Assembly: GCA_021158375.1 (NCBI GenBank)
Contig: JAGGUS010000072.1
Coordinates: 1-5,356, forward strand
Direction: 5' to 3'
DNA: 5,356 nucleotides
Source of the DNA: Thermoprotei archaeon
Lineage (GTDB): Archaea; Thermoproteota; Thermoprotei; QMSL01; B3-G16
The position numbers and the translations under genes were made by a program. The notes beneath the pieces were generated by a model. That model searched no databases, had not been told where the DNA came from, and saw only the letters and a list, made by a program, of their open reading frames with translations. The stretch's first letter is position 1. Every line of letters starts with the position of its first letter. Shown here piece by piece: positions 1 through 5,356 of this stretch.

Positions 1-1
1 A

Positions 2-1735
2 CTAACTACTAGTAAATAATTCGTCTATGTAACCTTCGAGTTTATTTATAAGCTTTCTCATGGTACGGTATGTAATACCGCCTATTAGGAAGACTTGGAG
101 AGGGATAAGAAACGTCGTATATTGTGCTATTATGGGAAAACCCTTCAGGAAGTTATGTAACATAGAGAATAGAGCAGTCATCGTCAATGCAATCGCACCC
201 CATATGTTTAATATCCTTATTAGCGCATACATTGACGTTAATAAGAGCTTTCGTGATGGATAGGTATATCGGGCAACTACAACCCTTTTGATCACATCTA
301 GAACCATGAAGCCTATTACCTTACCTAGGTCACTTAATACTATGAAAATGGCTGTTGATATTAATCCTGCACATACGAGATATAAAATGAGGGAGAGGGG
401 AATAGGCAATAGGTTGACTATTTTAAGAACGATAACGCATGCAAATAGAACAACGGATAGGACTGTAAGCTTCCTGATCACGAGCCAAAATAAGCTTCTA
501 TTAAACCATGTGGAGAGGAATAAGCCGAATGCTTCACGGATTACGCTGAAGCTTTCCTCAAGTACAACTCTTACGTTCTCCGGGACTATACTAACTAGTC
601 TAGGCACAATATTTGATGTATAGCGGAGGAATAATCGTGAGATGAATATGGAAAAAGGCATGGAAATTATCCCAAGTAAGTATAGATCGTTAGTAATGAT
701 TCCACTTAAGGCACCCTCCCTTGCGATAACTACTGAAAATTCGCTAAGAGGCATTAGGCATATGGCGAGAGTAATAGCCTTTTCTAAAGTCATTCCAGAG
801 AACCATAAGACTAAACTTAAACACATGGATTTTATGATAAGGAGAATGGGGAGCATGAGTAGAGGAGTAAATATGTCGTGAAGAGTAAAACCTCCTTTAG
901 GGAAAGAAAGGCCTATCATTAGTGAGATCACATATACTGAAATGTCATTAAGTATGCCTATCCTATTTTTAATAACGTCACCCAGAGAGCTTGAAGAGAG
1001 AAGCATACCTATTATAAATGCTCCGAAAAGGGATGGAAGGCCAAAGAATTTCGATATGAGTAAGTATACTGAAAGTATGGATGCCAGGAAGAGGAGAGAA
1101 AGATCTCCACTTAGATTTCTTAACTTAAGTGTTGCCGCTCTAGTCATTATAAGGCTTATTATGCATAAACTAAGGGAGGTTACTAAGAGGTTAACTATTG
1201 GAACTTTGACATTACTGATACTAAACGAATTTATTACTCCTAATGATGGAATTATCGTCATTATGGCTAAGGTAACTAGATCGCTTGTAGACAATATTCC
1301 TACGAGCATATTCTTCGATAACTCATCAATTACGAGATCGTCCATCAGAATTCTAAGCCCTAAGATCGTGCTCGTATTGAACGTATAAAGCGATACTAAT
1401 AGGATAGAAGTTAAGGAATATTTTGATGCTAATATTAAATAGCACATAGCTAAGTTCATTATGAAGACGACAATATTCATTAAGATGTAGCCCTTTAACG
1501 ATTTAGAACTCCTTAATGGAAATAAGAGGCCTAACTCAAATGCTATAAAAGAAAAAGACAGGTCATTAAGAAGGTCTATAATTGTAGAGTTGACGTTTAC
1601 CATATTTAATATAGGACCAACCATAATGCCTGCCAGGATGTAGCCTATTAAGGCATAGGAACTGAGTTTCTTTGAGATATGGCCAAGCATGAACGATAGT
1701 ACTAAGATTACCGTAATTGTTACTAACGGATCCAC
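2..1735 (-). CDS. CPA2/KefB-type cation:proton antiporter, multi-pass membrane protein
   Basis: This is a probable Na+/H+ or K+/H+ exchanger of the CPA2 (Na_H_Exchanger) family, acting in the cytoplasmic membrane in ion and pH homeostasis. Read from the GTG at 1733-1735 it has 577 residues and is almost entirely hydrophobic. Family landmarks appear in the expected order: GYILAGIMVGP (31-41) in the first helix, FELGL (66-70), a STSDLV segment whose D152 is the likely ion-binding aspartate, GLPSLFGAFIIGMLL (232-246), K302 at the place of the usual TM10 basic residue, and SEFSVVIA (331-338), equivalent to the common GEFAFVLA. After about residue 375 there is no TrkA-N/RCK nucleotide-binding domain. 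Instead there are about four more hydrophobic segments and a short basic/amphipathic tail (RKLINKLEGYIDELF). The frame stays open up to a TTG at 1808-1810 and GTG at 1805-1807, but no ribosome site precedes those, whereas GGTGA lies 7 nt before the chosen GTG. The family call is firm. The ion and the regulation are unknown. Confidence 0.9.
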   Translation of the reverse strand: MDPLVTITVILVLSFMLGHISKKLSSYALIGYILAGIMVGPILNMVNVNSTIIDLLNDLSFSFIAFELGLLFPLRSSKSLKGYILMNIVVFIMNLAMCYLILASKYSLTSILLVSLYTFNTSTILGLRILMDDLVIDELSKNMLVGILSTSDLVTLAIMTIIPSLGVINSFSISNVKVPIVNLLVTSLSLCIISLIMTRAATLKLRNLSGDLSLLFLASILSVYLLISKFFGLPSLFGAFIIGMLLSSSSLGDVIKNRIGILNDISVYVISLMIGLSFPKGGFTLHDIFTPLLMLPILLIIKSMCLSLVLWFSGMTLEKAITLAICLMPLSEFSVVIAREGALSGIITNDLYLLGIISMPFSIFISRLFLRYTSNIVPRLVSIVPENVRVVLEESFSVIREAFGLFLSTWFNRSLFWLVIRKLTVLSVVLFACVIVLKIVNLLPIPLSLILYLVCAGLISTAIFIVLSDLGKVIGFMVLDVIKRVVVARYTYPSRKLLLTSMYALIRILNIWGAIALTMTALFSMLHNFLKGFPIIAQYTTFLIPLQVFLIGGITYRTMRKLINKLEGYIDELFTSS

Positions 1736-1742
1736 AAAGATT

Positions 1743-1747
1743 TCACC
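1743..1747 (-). promoter_or_regulatory. Shine-Dalgarno site fixing a GTG start of the antiporter
   Basis: The minus strand reads GGTGA, seven bases before the in-frame GTG at 1735-1733. The same frame runs 25 codons further upstream to TTG/GTG codons that have only A/T-rich sequence before them. Starting at this GTG also puts the first transmembrane helix at the N-terminus, as in most family members. The site is visible in the sequence, but its use is inferred. Confidence 0.55.
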
Positions 1748-1785
1748 ATCAATAGAACGACTGTATATTAGGAAAGTAGTTATCG

Positions 1786-1791
1786 TTAAAA
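1786..1791 (-). promoter_or_regulatory. Possible box A (TATA) for the antiporter gene
   Basis: The minus strand reads CCTTTTAACG in the gap between the dehydrogenase stop (1836) and the antiporter GTG (1735). A transcript starting about 25 nt downstream, near 1763, would give a leader of about 28 nt carrying the GGTGA ribosome site. The match to the archaeal TTTWWA box is only moderate, and A/T-rich hexamers are common here, so read-through from the upstream genes is equally possible. Confidence 0.25.
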
Positions 1792-1835
1792 GGGGTAAAT
1801 AATACACCAAGATTATTAAGATACTATTCGGAAAA

Positions 1836-2870
1836 TTAAGCGAACTTCGTAATTATGACCTTAATCCCCTCCTTGGGTAGGCCTTTAGCTAATATGCTAA
1901 GCGCATCCTCTAACTGCACCCTATGGGTGATCAGTTCTTTATAGTTCACTACTCCCTTCATTAACAGGCCAATAGCTTCGTTCATAGTATAAGGGTTAGT
2001 GAAGCTCCCCATTATAGTAAGCTCTTTTCGATATACTTCAAAGGGCCTAATGTTTATTACCGCATCTTTATGAGCTACACCAAATAAAAGGAGCTTGCCA
2101 GTAGGCGCAAGTATTTTCATTGCGGTTTCAATAGCCTTCACGTTTCCTGTTGCATCTATGGCGATATCGACCCCCCTTCCATTAGTTAACTTACTAACTT
2201 CATCCTCTACATTAGTTTCTAATGGATTTATTGCATAATCAGCGCCTAACTTCTCCGCTACTTTGCTCCTATATGGGTTTATTTCAAATACTATAATTCT
2301 TGAAGCTACTTCCTTAAGCAATTGTAAGAACATTAGGCCTATTGGTCCAGCTCCAAATATCGCGATATGCGATCCACTTGATGGTGAGATCCTATGTAGT
2401 CCATGTAGGACGCATGCAACAGGCTCGGTTAAACAGGCGGCATCAAATGGCATATTATTGGGTATATTGTAGACTACATGTTCAGGAGCCTTAACATATT
2501 GTGCATAAGCTCCATTTAATGTAACACCTATCGCATTCCAGTTTTCACAAAAATGTTTCCTTGCAGTTCGGCAATAGTAGCATTTTCCGCAAGGAATATT
2601 AGGATCTACGGTAACCCTATCCCCTTTACTTACAGATGTAACGTCGCGACCAACATCTACAACTATACCTGAGAATTCGTGTCCGGGAATTACGGGATAC
2701 TTAGCTAGATCAACAGTTCCTCTAAATATTTCAATATCTGTTTTACATATGCCACATGCCTTGACCTCTATTAGTACTTCATTAGGCTTTACTTTAGGGA
2801 TCGCTACGGTATCTATGATGGCATCTTGCTTCCCACGTATAATTAACGCTTTCATTTCACCGCTATCCAT
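1836..2870 (-). CDS. Zinc-dependent medium-chain alcohol/polyol dehydrogenase
   Basis: This 344-residue protein, a normal full length for the family, is a cytoplasmic MDR-superfamily dehydrogenase that would interconvert an alcohol and a carbonyl compound with NAD(P). The N-terminal GroES-like domain carries the catalytic zinc ligands C42, H64-E65 (in PGHEFSG) and E149 (in TEPVAC), and four structural-zinc cysteines at 94, 97, 100 and 108. The Rossmann domain has GAGPIG (173-178). An acidic residue ends the second strand (E196 in VFEINPYR), which usually means NAD rather than NADP preference. The overall pattern is closest to the sorbitol/threonine/butanediol dehydrogenase subgroup, but the substrate cannot be read from sequence. 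The ATG at 2870 is preferred because GAAGGTGA precedes it by 6 nt. An ATG five codons later has its GGTGA almost touching it. The gene follows the ferredoxin-fused aldo/keto reductase by 19 nt, so the two are probably one operon. Confidence 0.93.
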   Translation of the reverse strand: MDSGEMKALIIRGKQDAIIDTVAIPKVKPNEVLIEVKACGICKTDIEIFRGTVDLAKYPVIPGHEFSGIVVDVGRDVTSVSKGDRVTVDPNIPCGKCYYCRTARKHFCENWNAIGVTLNGAYAQYVKAPEHVVYNIPNNMPFDAACLTEPVACVLHGLHRISPSSGSHIAIFGAGPIGLMFLQLLKEVASRIIVFEINPYRSKVAEKLGADYAINPLETNVEDEVSKLTNGRGVDIAIDATGNVKAIETAMKILAPTGKLLLFGVAHKDAVINIRPFEVYRKELTIMGSFTNPYTMNEAIGLLMKGVVNYKELITHRVQLEDALSILAKGLPKEGIKVIITKFA

Positions 2871-2876
2871 TAATGC

Positions 2877-2884
2877 TCACCTTC
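2877..2884 (-). promoter_or_regulatory. Shine-Dalgarno site of the dehydrogenase
   Basis: The minus strand reads GAAGGTGA, seven of eight bases of the ideal archaeal GGAGGTGA, with 6 nt to the ATG at 2870. It lies in the 19 nt between the reductase stop codon and this start. That favours translation of a shared mRNA and the longer N-terminus over the ATG at 2855. Confidence 0.75.
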
Positions 2885-2889
2885 TTAGC

Positions 2890-3993
2890 TTATGCCTTTC
2901 TTCGTCTTAATGCTTCTTCTAGTACCTTATAAGCTTCTTTAAGTCTAGCAGGTATATCAATACCTGCCGGACACTTAGTAACACATTGTCTACACTCAAT
3001 ACAGGCAGATGGCTTTACTTTAAGAGATTCGTATATTTTAAGGCCTACTTCCTTAACTTCTTCTGGATAACCAATATACGCATCATATGCTCTGAATACA
3101 TCAGGTATCGGTATTCCTTGAGGGCATGGAAGACAATAACCACACCGTAGACATATTTGTCCATATCTGAAGGACTTTCCTAAACTGCCTATTAATCTAA
3201 ATAGTTCATCCTTCTCCTCTTTAGTTAATGGAGGCATGTCAGCGACGCCGACATTCTCCTCTAATTCGGCTATTCTTTTCATACCAGGTATTACAGTACT
3301 AACGAAATCTTTGGATATTATGTACCTTAAGCATAACCGTACTAATCGATCGTTTCCCACCTGCTTTCCCATTTCTGTCTCAGGGAGTACAAGTTGTCCT
3401 CCAGAGAGAGGTTTCATTATGATAATGCCCATACCATATTCTTTAGCTAACTTCAGTATACCTTCCCTTTCGACGCCTTCTGGATCCAAGGGATTATAAG
3501 CAAGCATTATTGTTTCAAATTCACCGCTTTCAATAGCCCATCTCATGACATCAAGATCTCTATGTATGGTTATACCAATATGTCCTATAAGTCCTTTTTG
3601 ACGAGCTCGCTTTAGAGCTTGTAAGGCACCATTAGAGCTCATTACCTTTTTGTACGCTTCTTTAGAGCTTACAGTATGTAGCTGATAGAGGTCTATGTAG
3701 TCCGTCTGAAGCTCCTTTAAGCTACGCTCTATGTCCTTATAAGCTCCATCGGCATCCCTTGAATGAGTCTTCGTGGCTATATAAAATTCATCGCGCCTAG
3801 ACTTTAATGCTATACCTATTTTAGTCTCGCTGTCCCTATAATTCCTTGCTGTATCTATGAAGTTTATTCCTAGATCAAGAGCTTTATTTAGGAGCTTGAC
3901 AGCATCGTCTACAGTAATCTCCGGAAGCTTGATGGCACCAAACCCTATTACAGATACCTTAAGTCCTGTTTTACCTAGAGATCGGTAAAGCAT
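2890..3993 (-). CDS. Aldo/keto reductase with C-terminal 4Fe-4S ferredoxin-like domain
   Basis: This 367-residue cytoplasmic oxidoreductase has two parts. Residues 1-265 are an aldo/keto reductase TIM barrel. It opens with the family-typical MLYRSLGKTGLKVS, and the full catalytic tetrad is visible: D47 and Y52 (DTARNY), K75 (ATKTH) and H106 (YQLH). Residues 278-350 are a ferredoxin-like module with eight cysteines in two groups, C281/284/287/290 and C331/334/337/341, each ending in CP, suggesting one or two [4Fe-4S] clusters. This fusion is a known subfamily, widespread in archaea and anaerobic bacteria, whose substrates are mostly undefined. It probably couples NAD(P)H-dependent carbonyl chemistry to iron-sulfur electron transfer. 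The frame extends upstream to a TTG at 4005, but the ATG at 3993 gives the usual family N-terminus. A TTTATA box lies about 35 nt upstream. It is followed by a zinc dehydrogenase and is likely the first gene of that transcript. Confidence 0.93.
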   Translation of the reverse strand: MLYRSLGKTGLKVSVIGFGAIKLPEITVDDAVKLLNKALDLGINFIDTARNYRDSETKIGIALKSRRDEFYIATKTHSRDADGAYKDIERSLKELQTDYIDLYQLHTVSSKEAYKKVMSSNGALQALKRARQKGLIGHIGITIHRDLDVMRWAIESGEFETIMLAYNPLDPEGVEREGILKLAKEYGMGIIIMKPLSGGQLVLPETEMGKQVGNDRLVRLCLRYIISKDFVSTVIPGMKRIAELEENVGVADMPPLTKEEKDELFRLIGSLGKSFRYGQICLRCGYCLPCPQGIPIPDVFRAYDAYIGYPEEVKEVGLKIYESLKVKPSACIECRQCVTKCPAGIDIPARLKEAYKVLEEALRRRKA

Positions 3994-4011
3994 GAAGGGC
4001 CCCAATAGTAC

Positions 4012-4061
4012 GATATGTTATACTAGATATAAATAAGTACGCTTAGTATCATGATATGTAA
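4012..4061. repeat. GATATGTWA direct repeats and a 10 bp palindrome around the reductase promoter
   Basis: The nine-base word GATATGTTA (4012-4020) recurs as GATATGTAA (4053-4061), differing at one base and starting 41 bp apart. The two copies lie on either side of the proposed box A (4028-4033). The distal copy overlaps a perfect 10 bp palindrome, TATCATGATA (4047-4056). This could be an operator pair for a transcription factor acting on the operon. In such A/T-rich DNA a chance origin is quite possible. Confidence 0.3.
4028..4033 (-). promoter_or_regulatory. Box A (TATA) of the aldo/keto reductase operon
   Basis: The minus strand reads CTTATTTATAT, containing TTTATA, in the 77 nt between the zinc-ribbon stop and the reductase ATG. 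With a usual spacing of about 26 nt the transcript would begin near 4004-4005, leaving a leader of about 12 nt before the ATG at 3993. That leader holds no good GGTG/GGAG ribosome site, which suits a very short-leader mRNA. The element is visible; its function is inferred. Confidence 0.5.
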
Positions 4062-4070
4062 CATTAACAT

Positions 4071-4253
4071 TTAAGATCGCCTTTCAGCTACGTGGATTTT
4101 CTTCATCTTAATGTAGCAGTCCATACACATTGGCTTTCCTTCATAGAACGTAAAAGGAACGTCCTCTTCATATATCTCTTTGCCGCAGGAACTACATTTA
4201 AAGACTACGCGCCTTTTCATAGATACTCCACTAAGGATATTGTCACCGGACAT
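4071..4253 (-). CDS. Small zinc-ribbon protein, function unknown
   Basis: This is a predicted 60-residue basic cytoplasmic protein with two CxxC knuckles, CSSC (20-23) and CMDC (43-46), separated by 19 residues. Four cysteines in this arrangement make a single zinc ribbon or treble-clef-like site. The segment between them (KEIYEEDVPFTFYEGKPM) and the C-terminal lysine/arginine-rich helix resemble small archaeal zinc-finger proteins that may bind nucleic acid or a protein partner, but I recognise no specific family. Three starts are possible. The TTG at 4268 is unlikely. The ATG at 4253 has GAGGT 8 nt upstream. The ATG at 4220, giving a 49-residue protein starting MKRRVVFKC, has TGGAG 5 nt upstream. 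It is divergently arranged with the HAD phosphatase and is read toward the reductase gene 77 nt away. Coding is supported by the paired CxxC motifs and the ribosome sites. Confidence 0.75.
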   Translation of the reverse strand: MSGDNILSGVSMKRRVVFKCSSCGKEIYEEDVPFTFYEGKPMCMDCYIKMKKIHVAERRS

Positions 4254-4261
4254 AGGAGCAT

Positions 4262-4266
4262 ACCTC
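4262..4266 (-). promoter_or_regulatory. Shine-Dalgarno candidate for the zinc-ribbon gene
   Basis: The minus strand reads GAGGT, 8 nt before the ATG at 4253. A competing TGGAG (4226-4230) sits 5 nt before the next in-frame ATG at 4220. If the box A at 4275-4282 drives this gene, transcription would start close to 4253. The GAGGT would then be left outside the mRNA and the inner pair would be the working one, so the true start is unsettled. Confidence 0.35.
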
Positions 4267-4274
4267 AAGCGCAG

Positions 4275-4282
4275 TTTAAATA
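4275..4282. promoter_or_regulatory. TTTAAATA box A between divergent genes, possibly shared
   Basis: TTTAAATA on the plus strand is a textbook archaeal box A. It would place the phosphatase transcript start near 4304, about 12 nt before its ATG at 4316. Because the TTTAAA core is its own reverse complement, the same element read on the minus strand (TTATTTAAAC) lies about 25 bp before the zinc-ribbon ATG at 4253. No second equally good box is seen in the 62 bp between the two starts. Confidence 0.55.
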
Positions 4283-4315
4283 ACGGATTCCTATTTAATT
4301 AAGGTAACAGTGGAT

Positions 4316-4966
4316 ATGCGGAGACTAAAGGATATCCAGGTAGTATCATTTGATTTAGATGGCACCTTAGTCAATAGATCTTACATAGATTTCTTCTGGA
4401 ATGAACTAGTTCCGCTTAAGTATGCAGAAGTACATAACGTAGATATAAAGACCGCAAAGAGGCTAGTACTAAGGGCTTATGACAATATAGGGAGTAGCGA
4501 TATAAGATGGTACCAAGTTAATTTTTGGGCTAAGGAATTTGAACTAGATAATATAAACGAATTAGTGGATGAGGCTGTAAGAAGGGCTTACATATATCCT
4601 GAAGTATACGAATTATTAAATATGCTCTCTAGAAGGTACATTCTCATAATATCTACGAATGCAGATATGGTCTTCGTAATGAAACTGCTTAAGGTAAAGA
4701 GATTATTAAGGTATTTTAAGAGGATATTCTCATGTGTAACCCATATGAAGCTAATAAGAAAGGAAGACAAGTTCTATAGATGGATATGCTCTGAGCTCAA
4801 TATGAAACCTTATGAGGTATTACATGTAGGCGATGACCCTATTTATGATTATCAAGTGCCGAGAGGTGTTGGCATTAACGCCTACTTAATAGATAGGGAC
4901 AGTAGGTTCATCTATGTAGAGCATAGGCTACAGCGACTCGATGAACTACAGCATATACTTGCCTAG
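4316..4966 (+). CDS. HAD-superfamily hydrolase (probable phosphatase)
   Basis: This 216-residue cytoplasmic haloacid dehalogenase-like hydrolase probably removes phosphate from a small metabolite. All four HAD motifs can be placed. Motif I is SFDLDGTLV, with nucleophile D13 and acid/base D15. Motif II is IISTN, with S113. Motif III is a lysine near K149 (IRKEDKF, where many relatives have KPDP). Motif IV is VGDDPIYDYQVPRGVG, with D173/D174 and D178. Residues 20-95 form a helical C1-type cap with many aromatic residues, as in the phosphoglycolate phosphatase/2-haloacid dehalogenase type. GDDP...D..G..G is the usual ending for this type. The substrate is not readable. A GTG two codons upstream (4310) is an alternative start. 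The ATG is preferred because AAGGT (4301-4305) is 10 nt from it but only 4 nt from the GTG. It is divergent from the zinc-ribbon gene and convergent with the coiled-coil gene. Base and codon use match the neighbours. Confidence 0.88.
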   Translation: MRRLKDIQVVSFDLDGTLVNRSYIDFFWNELVPLKYAEVHNVDIKTAKRLVLRAYDNIGSSDIRWYQVNFWAKEFELDNINELVDEAVRRAYIYPEVYELLNMLSRRYILIISTNADMVFVMKLLKVKRLLRYFKRIFSCVTHMKLIRKEDKFYRWICSELNMKPYEVLHVGDDPIYDYQVPRGVGINAYLIDRDSRFIYVEHRLQRLDELQHILA

Positions 4967-4967
4967 C

Positions 4968-4982
4968 TGAACGTTTAGTTCA
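4968..4982. terminator. Short inverted repeat filling the gap between convergent stop codons
   Basis: TGAAC-GTTTA-GTTCA is a perfect 5 bp stem with a 5 nt loop. It occupies 15 of the 16 bases between the phosphatase stop (4964-4966) and the coiled-coil stop (4983-4985). The position suits a bidirectional end-of-transcript signal, but the stem is weak for a thermophile and no U-tract follows on either strand. Archaeal termination mostly relies on U-tracts, so this call is tentative. Confidence 0.25.
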
Positions 4983-5356
4983 CTACTTCTCATCTAATTT
5001 CTGCTCTTCACCACCTCCTATCTCCAGATTGCCAATAACTACCTCTTCGCCCTCATCTTCGCTTATAGGTTTCACTTCATCACTAGGCTTTAAGGCAACT
5101 TCGGATTCCGTTTTCTCCTCTTCCTCTTTAGGAAGTATTATGTTTATTTCATCCGAGTATTCGCCTAGGAATTCCCTAACGGTATTCTTGAATGCGCGTA
5201 ATTTTTCAAGTTCTAAGCGCATACCCCTAGTCTTCTCTTCAAACTCCTCCTTAGTTATCTCGCCAAGGTACATCCTCGCTTCCTGTAGATTTATTTCGCT
5301 TGCAAGTGATTCCTCTTTTCTCTCGATTTCAGCTAACTTCTTACGTAGGTTCTCAA
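4983..5356 (-). CDS. Coiled-coil protein with acidic tail, C-terminal part only (CdvA-like?)
   Basis: The reading frame stays open past the methionine at 5273 to the right edge, so this is the C-terminal 123 residues of a longer protein whose start lies outside the window. Residues 1-62 of the visible part are a charged heptad-rich helix (LRKKLAEIERKEESLASEI...) interrupted by a short turn, MYLGEITKEEFEEK, and then a second helix ending near VREFLGEYSDEI. After INIILPK comes a low-complexity acidic linker of about 35 residues. The end holds a small alternating hydrophobic stretch, EEVVIGNLEIGG. Two helices joined by a GEI-type turn, a disordered linker and a terminal strand-like peptide match the C-terminal half of CdvA, the archaeal division protein that recruits ESCRT-III, as I recall it from Sulfolobus. 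Without the N-terminal PRC-barrel this stays a hypothesis. It could be another coiled-coil protein, and no CdvB or CdvC lies downstream here. Confidence 0.85.
   Translation of the reverse strand, partial: ENLRKKLAEIERKEESLASEINLQEARMYLGEITKEEFEEKTRGMRLELEKLRAFKNTVREFLGEYSDEINIILPKEEEEKTESEVALKPSDEVKPISEDEGEEVVIGNLEIGGGEEQKLDEK

Noticed and set aside
60..1388. Four plus-strand open frames (60-263, 288-623, 642-881, 942-1388) opposite the antiporter
   Set aside because: They lie antisense to a convincing membrane-protein gene, show no domain or motif, are basic and of low quality, and have no consistent ribosome sites. They are shadows of the long hydrophobic frame.
2263..2472. Plus-strand open frame of 69 codons inside the dehydrogenase
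   Set aside because: It is antisense to the zinc dehydrogenase, whose Rossmann and metal motifs are intact across this stretch. It has no motif of its own.
3236..3499. Plus-strand open frame of 87 codons inside the aldo/keto reductase
   Set aside because: It overlaps a fully conserved AKR barrel on the other strand. The serine/proline-rich product looks like a reverse-complement artefact.
3994..4005. TTG start adding four residues to the aldo/keto reductase
   Set aside because: The ATG at 3993 gives the usual family N-terminus (MLYRSLGKTGLK). The TTG has no ribosome site and falls at the expected transcript start.
4092..4283. Plus-strand open frame across the zinc-ribbon gene and the divergent promoter
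   Set aside because: It is antisense to the CxxC/CxxC gene, runs through the box A, and encodes nothing recognisable.
4588..4770. Minus-strand open frame of 60 codons inside the HAD gene
   Set aside because: It is antisense to HAD motif II and its surroundings. It has no motif and no independent promoter.
1..5356. A novel defence, mobile or CRISPR-type system
   Set aside because: Every stretch is covered by recognisable household-type genes or short gaps. I see no arrays, terminal inverted repeats, integrase/transposase motifs, toxin-antitoxin pair or abrupt change in composition.

Overview
The window looks like ordinary chromosomal DNA from a thermophilic archaeon, most likely of the Thermoproteota/Crenarchaeota side. 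The evidence is A+T-rich DNA, heavy use of AGA/AGG for arginine and ATA for isoleucine, GGTGA/GAGGT-type ribosome binding sites that match an archaeal 16S 3' end, TTTAAA/TTTATA box A elements at promoter distance from starts, and very tight gene packing. The lineage is inferred and no marker gene in the window fixes it.

Layout: the first 4 kb is one run of minus-strand genes, read right to left. An aldo/keto reductase with a C-terminal ferredoxin-like [4Fe-4S] module (2890-3993) is followed 19 nt later by a zinc-dependent medium-chain dehydrogenase (1836-2870), and then by a CPA2/KefB-type cation:proton antiporter (2-1735). The first two genes are almost certainly co-transcribed. The antiporter could be read through or use its own weak promoter in the roughly 100 nt gap. 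Upstream lies a tiny four-cysteine zinc-ribbon protein (4071-4253, minus). It is divergent from a HAD-family phosphatase (4316-4966, plus), and one TTTAAATA element sits midway between the two. The phosphatase converges, with a 16 nt gap, on the 3' end of a coiled-coil protein with an acidic tail (4983 to beyond the right edge, minus). Its shape resembles the C-terminal half of the archaeal division protein CdvA.

Functionally, the AKR and dehydrogenase form a plausible carbonyl/alcohol redox pair, with an NAD(P)H enzyme wired to iron-sulfur electron transfer beside an NAD-type zinc dehydrogenase. The antiporter would handle ion or pH homeostasis and has no obvious metabolic link. The zinc ribbon and the phosphatase have no clear partner.

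I see no mobile element, CRISPR array, RNA gene or phage gene, and no clearly new system. The most worthwhile leads are the identity of the coiled-coil fragment, the RCK-less membrane extension of the antiporter, and several start-site and promoter details. All intergenic gaps are under 110 nt.
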